64,000 nucleotides of DNA from Roridomyces roridus. Lineage: Eukaryota > Basidiomycota > Agaricomycetes > Agaricales > Mycenaceae. A program made the position numbers and the translations under genes. Below are positions 56,309 to 64,000 of this stretch, piece after piece. Under the pieces are notes generated by a model that worked only from the letters and a program-made list of their open reading frames with translations, did not search any database and was not told the DNA's origin. The stretch covers positions 124,001-188,000 of the forward strand of contig JARKIF010000006.1 of NCBI GenBank assembly GCA_029378245.1, in the 5' to 3' direction. Numbering within the stretch: the stretch's first letter is position 1; the number at the start of each line of letters is the position of its first letter.

Positions 56309-57286
56309 ATGTCGCAGACTTTCTATCGGGCTGGGATGGTGATGCTGTTCTGCGCATTGGTCCTCAGCTTCCTCTCGTCAATCTCCCTCCCGTATCTCCC
56401 CGCCATCGACGTCGTGCGTGCTGTGGGCAACGTTGGACCGAACGAAGTCCGCGTGAGTGACCTCCTCTTTTCGTGCTCGAATCCCACCCCTTAATCGACT
56501 GATTTCAGTGGGGAATCTGGTGAGACCATCGCTAAATACCGCAGTTCTCGTTGACGAGGGGATCGATCAAAGGGGCGTGTGCCAATACGACTTGAGTGGC
56601 AAAAGGGAGTGTACGCACACCGGTCAGTGCTTCCCCATATTGCCCTGAGCTGTCCTGAACCGTGTGCTGGACTTTTGTCTATCCAGGCCACGCCTACGAA
56701 TTTGCTCTCGTCGGTCCTGATGGGTTCGAAATCGTCGGTGCTTCGTGGACTCGCGGGCTTGCGATCCACCCCGTTGGTAAGTAGGAGTAACTCCCAGTAT
56801 GGGGCCCACTGACCCTCGTGTCCCAGCGACCGGAGCCATCGCCATCGCCTTTGGCTTTGCCTTCTCAAAACACCAATCCGGCACACTCATCTCGTCCCTC
56901 GTCTCGTTTGTCTCTGCCGCAATTGTATGTCGCGTCTTTACATAACTGGAGCGGGCACCACTCAAACACAACTCTGTAGCTCATCATCGCCTTCGCCATC
57001 GACATCGCACTCTTCGCCGAAGTCCACCACGTCGTCGGCAAGTTGGACGGCGTCAGCGCCAAGGTCCATGCGGGTACTGGTGCGTCCTTCCTTCCTCCGC
57101 TCCCCTCTTTACTTTGTTCTCACCCCAAACCTCTTAGCCTTCTGGATGACAATGGTCTCAATCGTTCTCGTCCTCCTCGCTGGGTTCACCGTCTGCCTCG
57201 GCCGTCGTAAGGAGAACGGAAACACCCAGTCGTATCCCATGATGTCTAAGCAGGACGGTGGGTTTTTTGCGCGGTTCCGCAGGTAG
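56309..57286 (+). CDS. SUR7/PalI-family plasma-membrane protein
   Basis: Exons 56309-56452, 56509-56519, 56573-56622, 56687-56776, 56827-56924, 56980-57079 and 57138-57286 give 213 residues; exon 2 is only 11 nt. A first membrane span (about 10-32) is followed by an extracellular loop with the family mark WGIWGVCQYD...KRECTHTGHAYE, in which two cysteines are set as in claudin-like SUR7/PalI proteins. Three further spans follow (ATGAIAIAFGFAF, LIIAFAIDIALFAEV, MTMVSIVLVLLAGFTVCLG) and a cytosolic tail with NGNTQSYPMMSKQDGG. Members act in eisosome organisation or ambient-pH signalling (PalI/Rim9); which role applies here cannot be told. The frame is intact. Confidence 0.86.
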
Positions 57287-57601
57287 ACCCTTGCTATGCG
57301 GTAAATTGGTCTGGTTTGGATGGACGAGGACGAGGCTGTTTGGTGATCATGAACGAGGCGAGCTCCGGGTCGGTCAAGATTTCTTCCACCCTTTGGACAA
57401 AAAAACTATCATCATGTGAGAACAGTTGTTCGACTGGATAAATACCTGCCCCTACGTAACTTCTACGTATATACCCTATGTATCCCGTGTAGTCATCGGT
57501 TGAATTGACAGAGGATTTCCTCCAGCTACATTCGAGAAAGTGAAAGATTCAATCGTCCATGTAACACTACATCGCTCAACAGCAACCGTACACACTCAAG
57601 C
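57287..57601. other. Convergent intergenic spacer
   Basis: Lies between the 3' ends of the SUR7-like gene and the minus-strand pepsin-like gene. Nothing else seen. Confidence 0.5.
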
Positions 57602-59506
57602 TCAAGCCTTCCCCGGCGCCGGAAGACTCAGAGGCCTATACGCCATCGGCGAAGCTGCAATCCTCCCCTTCCTGCACGCGAAAATCGCCACGATAAGTCC
57701 CAACAGTATCACTCCATCGAGGACACCCAGACCGATCATGATTTGCGTCTGGCGGGAGGTGCCACCGGTAGTCCCGTTCTTATTCTGCGTCGCAACCAAC
57801 TCGAGAGCCCCGCTGGGCCCATACAAACTGACGGTGGTGTCGGTGCCGTTGAGCCGTTCATTGACAAAGTCCGTGTGCGCTGTTGTAAGCGGGTCAATCC
57901 ACTGCGATTTTCGCACCCGGTGGAACGGACGCACCTTGAGCTAGATCGGTGATCGAGAGGAGCTGGATATACGGGTCTGCCTTGGAATTTGACCCCGCGA
58001 CAAAATCGCCAAAGTTGATCAAGACGTATACGTTACGGACTGCAGCGGTAGCGCGTGAGAGTTAACGGAGCGTTGGAGGGAAGAACACGCACGAAACGCC
58101 ATGCCAAAGATGATGTCATACGTCGGGTCAGGTCCCGCGTCAAATGAAAACGGCTGGAACTGAAAGGCTATGAGTTTAGTCACACATTCAGAAAGAACTT
58201 CCTTACCGGTCCAAGACACGCTACCTTTCCAGATTTCAACAAAGTGGGATCCGTGTCGTCGCCTCCCAATGCCTCATCGGACCTGTGGCGTGGGGTCGGT
58301 CAAACATTCCCTCGAGGCATCTGAGCTTCACTGACATCGTCGTATCGAGAGGATGTACGGGGTACAGCTGTCCCCCAAATTTGAGCGTTATATTTACCTC
58401 CCGGTCGCAGGCTACGATCCAAAAGTCTCCTTGCCCAGAAATCGTGGTAAGTTCTGCATCGCTCCCAAATTGACTGTATATGGCTTGGGCAATCGACCTA
58501 GATCATGCGAGTCGGGATGACTTCAAGGGAGGTATTGAAGGAAACGTACGCTGGGATCTGCGGGAAACTGAACCCAGAGTCCACAATGACTGTAGCTTGT
58601 GCTTTGTTCTTGCTGGTCGAAACTCGTGAGGTGATCGGGATGGCCTTGCCATCAGGTCCGATAAAACCATCCTCGTCGAGGAGAATCTGAAAGTGTTGAT
58701 TCGGAGCTTCGGACATCGACACCGTCGTCATGGGCAGTTGAGGTTGGCTCGTGATGGCCGCAAAGTCAGTGAGCACTTCGCCCACGGTCAGTTGTCCCGG
58801 GAAAACATCAGTGGGGTCTGTACTCCGTGAACACAAATGGTCAACGAACACTCGAATCACGCACCATTCAAGCGCTCAAGAAGGAAGGTGATGTAGTTGC
58901 CGGTGGATGTGTCTTGGTTGAAGATGTTGTCCAAGACGGTGAATGCCTCGTTGGATAGCAGAGTTTGCAATATGACAGAGCCACTCCCGGGCCCGAGGCC
59001 GATCAAGCCCTCCCCGGGTGAATGGTCGGCGTCAGGAGACACAAGAACTGAGGAGCGGAGGTCATTGCGATCCTGCGCATATATTCGAGTGGACTTACCA
59101 AGTGCTTGCTGGGGGATAGTGTACCCTAAAAACTCTACGGGCGCGAGCACAATAGGCCCAGGGTCAGGAGCCCCGCCGGCAAAGGACAATGTCGCATTCT
59201 TGCCCGCGAAGACAGCCCCAGACAGCGCGTCAGCGGTAACCGTCAAATCCGAGCTAGGTGGTGTGAAAAGGCATGTGTCGACAGGTGTATTACTGACCTG
59301 CCCGTGTCGATGATGACTGAGAACGATTGACCAGCGACGGTGATATTCGTCCTGTAGTCGATATTGCTGAGATCCGAGAGCGAGGATATTCCTGCGCGTT
59401 TCCCTAGTGGCCGACCATGTTGGCGGCGACCCTCGATGTCGAATCTGGCTGCTGATACAAGTCCGGCGAGAAGGATGAAAGGGAAGGGAGAAGAAGGTAA
59501 AAGCAT
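57602..59506 (-). CDS. Membrane-anchored pepsin-like protein with canonical first motif
   Basis: Nine exons (59506-59298, 59253-59099, 59047-58865, 58817-58550, 58497-58336, 58282-58207, 58159-58093, 58039-57935, 57879-57602) give 500 residues; several exon lengths (183, 268, 105 nt) equal those of the right tandem copy at 42069. Signal peptide MLLPSSPFPFILLAGLVSA. The first active-site motif D67-T-G-S-S is canonical A1. The second is D262-S-G-F, with Phe where Thr/Ser normally hydrogen-bonds, so activity is uncertain but more likely than in the tandem copies. A C-terminal span (IMIGLGVLDGVILLGLIVAI) anchors it. Acts at the cell surface or in the secretory path. It is the best available reference for the two altered paralogues. 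Confidence 0.82.
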
Positions 59507-59636
59507 GCTGAGAAAGAAAGGAAGAATGAATGACGAAGCGTGGCTCGGAAGACCTCTTTATGGAACACCGCAAGGCAGTGTGCCAATCTGATACTTACAC
59601 CCCGTCTGTCAGACGCCCGTGGAACCCGACAGCCTG

Positions 59637-61514
59637 TAGTGTTGCCGTCGAGCTGAGTTGACTTGAGCCGATGTCACCAACTCGTTCCAACTCGATCTGT
59701 CGAGTCGAGCCGAGCGGAGTGCGAGTTAGTGCCGAGTTGTTTCACGTGGCTGATCAGCCCCAGTGAAAACCCGGTATCAGGAAATATCGCCGGGCATCAG
59801 GAAGTATAGGCCGAGCTCGTCCTGTATCGTTTCAGTATTTTTGGATTAGAAAAGTATCGCCTGGGCTCGTGTCTGCATTTTGCAAATAGCTACTAGTATG
59901 TGTAGACAAAATGGGCTCTTCGACCGAGTCATATCAAGTCCCGGAAGCGAGCGGAGTTTGAAAGACTGCTTTGCTCCACACCACCACCATGCCCCACCGT
60001 GTCCCGCCCTCCTCCTCGCGAGTCGCCGACCTCACTACCCTGGTTTTGCGCCTGTCCAAATCACTCTCTCCCCTCTCGCCTTACCGACATCTCGCTATGT
60101 CATCGTGGCCAAGCTGGAAAAGCTGGAAGAAGACGGGGTCGCCTTTCCACACGGCTCATCGCGACGGGTTGCTTGACGAGAGTAGAGGGAATCTGTGCGT
60201 GGTGCCTTTCCCTTTCCTCTACTCCTATTGACAAGCCATTGAGGATCGGCGGTGCCGTTTACAGTCCACGCAGTTGGCTCAAGAACGAGAAGTACGTTCT
60301 TCCAGATTGTCGCTGACTTGCTCTGCGTTGCAGGCTACCCGTTGCCGTGTGTCCCTATCCTCGTTCTCCACTACTCTTAGGCTAGATTTGGTGTCATCTC
60401 ATGGCGACGGCTTGCTTGACGAGAGCAGATGGAATCACTGCATGATACGTCCCTTCTCTTTCCACCACTCCCACCCACGGTCCGTCGAGGATAAGCCAGT
60501 GACGCCTACCACGCAGCTGCGTCAAGAAAAAGGGTACGGGCGTTCTTTCACATCATCCGTGGCTTACTCTATGTGGCAGGCTATCCGCGTCTGTGTTGTT
60601 CCTTCCTGCCTTCCGCCACTCCCTCTCTCGTTCTTGTACACGCCGCCACCTTCATCAACGACGGTCCAGGCTCTCGTGGACTTGAATACAACGTTGAGTT
60701 AGGTCTATCTAATTCTTCTTCGACTCGTTCTCACTGTTCCCAGCCATGCAGAAACACGCCACGGCCGACGCAGGACCTCGAGGGATGTGCCTGGTGCGTT
60801 CTCGCTGGGTCGCGCATTGGGTCTTTACTCATACTTACCTTTCAGGTGCTTTTCCCTCAGTTGCTCATCATTTCACAACTTTCTGTATCCGGCGCAAGGC
60901 GACGCGCGACTGCATTGCTCTCCCATTCTCCGCCTAAACTCGCAACACCACGCCTGGGATATGGTGTGGAGCTTGGCGAACGCGCGGACGTGTTGCGGCG
61001 GGTGCTGCAGGGTAGCGCGGGCGGGCCTGCAGGTAGCAGATTCGTGTGGTATATAGGAATACATGCATTTTTGGCCCATCTGAGACTGTACGATACTACG
61101 CGATACCAAAAGAAAGAACACATCATTTCTTACCCATTATTGCATCCTGTGGCATCTGGTGGTATCGTCTGGGATCGAGCTGTATAAATTTGGCCAAATG
61201 TGCAAGCCCGAGCCCGCGCGAGCCCTGCCGATACCACACGAGGATTTCATGAGCCCTCGCGATACCTGGTTTTCGCTGGGGATCAGCCGCTGCATAAGGC
61301 AATGTCATCAGATGCCATCATGTAATGCCACCGCACCAAGGACGAAATAGGACGAAATGATGGTCCGTTGCCAGAATAGGCAGCCCATCACCAACAGTTG
61401 CCGACTTGACACCAACTCGACATCGGCTCGCATCGGCTCGTTTACTCGAGTCCATCAACTCGTTGCCCGAGTCGAGCTCCACACCGATTTGGACTCACCT
61501 CGACGGCAACACTA
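59637..61514. mobile_element. 1.9 kb hAT-like element with 16-bp perfect terminal inverted repeats
   Basis: Starts TAGTGTTGCCGTCGAG and ends with its exact reverse complement; similarity continues imperfectly (TGAGT) inside. Termini of the TAGTG type fit hAT elements. The target duplication is not perfect: CCGACAGG follows the right end, while CCGACAGC lies 3 nt before the left end. No transposase was recognised. The interior has an imperfect internal duplication (CGACGG-TTGCTTGACGAGAG near 60158 and 60399, and GGCAGGCTA-type acceptor-like strings near 60330 and 60577), suggesting a defective element or captured host sequence. Confidence 0.65.
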
Positions 61515-62127
61515 CCGACAGGCCCGAGCGCGGCGGCGGCGATCACCTGTGTATGAAAAATGGGCGGAGAGCACTCGGAGTTCAACGTGGTCGCGGTGGT
61601 AGAACTCCGAGAATCCGCTGACAAGACATGGTGGCGAGAAGCAAGATGGTCTCGCATCACATGACGAGCTGTCATCAACGTTCGGATCATCGGATATCGG
61701 GTAAGATTCCGTTCGGAATCAATTCGGAGTCCCGGACTATGATGCACGACGGGGGAATCCCTGCCCTTCAGATATACCACTGAAAAAAATAAGGCTCTTC
61801 GCACTAGCCAGCTTCAAAATATCTTGCGATCACATTGGAAGTGATCCCCAGGGATCCTCATGATCCCAACTCAGTAGTAATGACCTACATAGTTTGACGG
61901 GCGGAAGTTTGAAGACTGGAGCCAGGAATTCAAGAAAATAATTTATGGACGAACGAGACTGAGCCCTGAATTCAGCCTGGATCACTCTATAGAGTCATGC
62001 AAATGCTGGGTCCCCGAATGGAACGGAGCTTATCCCGGTACCCAATTTCCGCAGACGCACGCCAAGTGCTACCAAGCGCTGTCCAAGATGTGCACAAAAC
62101 ACCCTATCCCGCACATTGATCAGCTGA
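61515..62127. other. Intergenic
   Basis: No supported gene between the element and the 3' end of the minus-strand membrane-protein gene. Confidence 0.4.
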
Positions 62128-64000
62128 TCAACTGTTCGCCCCCAAATGCCGTTCGGCATCATCGTCCATGAGCGGTGTCTGCTGATTCCACACCGATTGC
62201 GTCGCTGTGGCGTCCTGCGATCGCATTTCAACGACCTCCCCCGTGGCTGCTCGACTGTTCTGAGCCTCTAAATCACCTCGGAACTCCGGCTCCTCTCCAA
62301 CATCGACAAGCCTCTCGCGTATAAATGCTACAATCCCAGCACCCTTGGACCCGGGAAGGCCGCCTTCAGTACGTAAGGCGGGGAAATCTTGATTCCACTG
62401 CCGGACTAGATCCTGTCTCTGGAAAATATGCGCGACACCGAGGGCGGAGAGGGGCCTCCTTCCTGTGAGAGTTGCATCAGTAAGTATTCCAATCACAAAG
62501 ATACCGGGCAACTCACCAAAAGCGAAATATATGACATTCGCACCGAAGAAGAGCGCAAACACGCCGTTCAGGGCCGTCCAAAAACCACCAATTGTGGCGA
62601 TACCAGACAGAGCAGTCGTGCTGACCGTATCCTCGTACACCGCCGTCAGATAGGTTGTTGGTTGAACCAATATGATGCTAGCGCTCCGCGAGCCGGGTCC
62701 GGATATCGGGACGCTTGGTTGGAGACTCGTAATCTCGGGAGTGAAGATGGAGGCATGGGACTGTTCATCGATCAAATTTTGAATCCAGGGCGGAGAAGAG
62801 ATGACATACCCGAGTAAAATCCCAAATCCTCGAACTGATGATTCTTTCTTCTGACCAGGCGAGGATACCCAAGAGATTGGAGCCCGGGAACAGCGCAGCG
62901 AGGGGAAGCATTTCCGGTGTTCGTTCAGTCTGATTGCCTTGGTGCAGTGTAACGTATACCCCACCGAATACAGCTGCATCCGAGACTGAGATGTTTATTT
63001 TTGAGACGCCACCCCAGCCGAAGTGATAGGTTGCTGAGCTGCGGGCTCCAGTGTCCGAGAGATCTGAGTGATTCGGTTGAACTTCTCTGCAGCAGATCAC
63101 GAGACGTACATTGAAAGTTTCCGCCTCCGATGGAGTCGCAGACAAAGGGCAAACCGTAAATATCCACACCCTCGACGCTACCCCCACTCAATTGAATATC
63201 GGACGAACTTGCTGGATCAATCGCCTCCTAGAACGCGTGTGAGCACATGTATTCACAGTCCTTCCGACGCACCAAGAAAATCGAGATCCCACCGGCAGCG
63301 TCGGCAGGCTGAAACTCAAATGATCCCCGAACAATCTGCGAGTGTATCTCAGCCTCAACGGGGGCGATCACCACCGAATAAATCGTAAAGGCAGGTACGC
63401 CGAGGGCCAGGCAGCTGATCACCACTGCGCGCAAGATGATGATGATTTTAGATTCGCCTCTGCTCACCGCATTATTCAGCCATCGATATGACTGCGTTGT
63501 TATGTACTCACCGGACCAGTGGCCTGGCGATAGACCGGTTGAGGAATATTCGGGCGGTGGTATAGCGCGGGTAGGCATCGGCACAGCCCCCAAAGAACGA
63601 GAATCGTTGGTGCCAGAAAGGGTCGGGGCTTTTATGCATCGTTGCGACGCGGAAGGCAAAGCTGAGTACCAGCGGACCCAGAATTGAAGCGGATACAGGC
63701 ATGTAGACCGTGAAAAAGCTGAATGCTATGCGCAGCATTTCAGAGTTCGTAGAAAAGATTGAAGATTGGTTACAGACCGCCGATTTCAAGTGCAATGAGA
63801 AGCAGCTCGATCCACGCCCGGATATAGTTCTTCCATTTCATCAACCTGCCCCACATTTGTGAATCAAGTACAACCTCGTTCAGAGACCCACGTACGTGAA
63901 GAGATGATGAAAAAGCACCACGAGCCAGGCCGCGAATACAATTGAAATCGCCACGATCGAAGAACCTGGTGCAGGTATGAACCAAACAGCTACGACGCTG
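62128..64000 (-). CDS. Multipass membrane protein, 5' end outside window
   Basis: Minus strand. The most upstream visible exon (64000 to about 63899) is open to the window edge and encodes VAISIVFAAWLVVLFHHLF. Following exons give LMKWKNYIRAWIELLLIALE, FFTVYMPVSASILGPLVLSF, a FRVAT block, RGESKIIIILRAVVISCLAL, a loop (LEAIDPASSSDIQLSGG), ALFPGSNLLG, and ALSGIATIGGFWTALNGVFA. The soluble tail is VAHIFQRQDLVRQWNQDFPA and GAGIVAFIRERLVDVGEE, with a stop at 62128. This is the intact paralogue of the broken copy at 53057-54682 and shares its exon borders. No known family was recognised; a polytopic membrane protein with an acidic cytosolic tail is inferred. Exact internal borders near 62820-62870 are uncertain. 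Confidence 0.62.

Overview
The window looks like nuclear DNA of an Agaricomycete (mushroom-forming basidiomycete). Genes are cut by many 45-60 bp GT-AG introns, codon use is GC-leaning, and the families seen (F-box/LRR proteins with a coiled N-terminus, BTB/POZ protein, TEA-domain regulator, SUR7/PalI protein, Kre9/KNH-like Ser/Thr-rich protein, membrane-anchored pepsin-like proteins, small Cys-rich secreted peptides) are typical of that group. The species cannot be resolved from sequence alone. There are no bacterial-type operons, CRISPR arrays or convincing tRNA/rRNA genes. All gene models were spliced by hand from donor/acceptor signals and frame continuity.

Layout. 0-2 kb: a partial minus-strand gene and an intact five-exon thioesterase-like gene. 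2.4-3.2 kb: a broken F-box gene. 4.4-10.8 kb: four small secreted Cys-rich peptide genes (4399, 8544, 9589, 10774), two of them recent paralogues, the other two unrelated in sequence. 11.9-18.7 kb: a multipass membrane protein, an F-box/LRR protein and a TEA-domain transcription factor. 18.7-23.2 kb: apparently non-coding. 23.2-26.9 kb: an atypical short-chain dehydrogenase, a frameshifted F-box-like gene and a BTB protein. 27.3-28.5 kb is a 1.2 kb repeat whose second copy lies inverted at 51.0-52.3 kb. 29.9-38.1 kb: an F-box/LRR gene with a broken F-box, two GTGAA-rich repeat patches, a Kre9-like gene interrupted by a hAT-type MITE, and a relic of a cellulose-binding (CBM1) module.

37.7-44.5 kb is a ~3 kb tandem duplication carrying two pepsin-like genes whose catalytic motifs are altered (DTT/DTK and DSS). 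The left copy also has a 1-nt deletion and a second hAT MITE that is absent from the right copy. A divergent paralogue with a canonical first motif lies at 57.6-59.5 kb. 45.1-50.9 kb: a protein kinase, diverged tandem repeats and a large F-box protein. 53-64 kb: two paralogous multipass membrane genes (one apparently broken, one running off the window), a SUR7/PalI gene and a 1.9 kb hAT-like element with 16-bp perfect terminal inverted repeats.

The genes do not form an evident pathway. The picture is a fast-evolving accessory region: secreted or surface proteins and ubiquitin-adaptor-type genes expand by duplication, decay by frameshift and are hit by non-autonomous DNA transposons. The most interesting signals are the Cys-rich peptide cluster, the pseudo-aspartic-protease family, and the two hAT insertions with perfect 8-bp target-site duplications.
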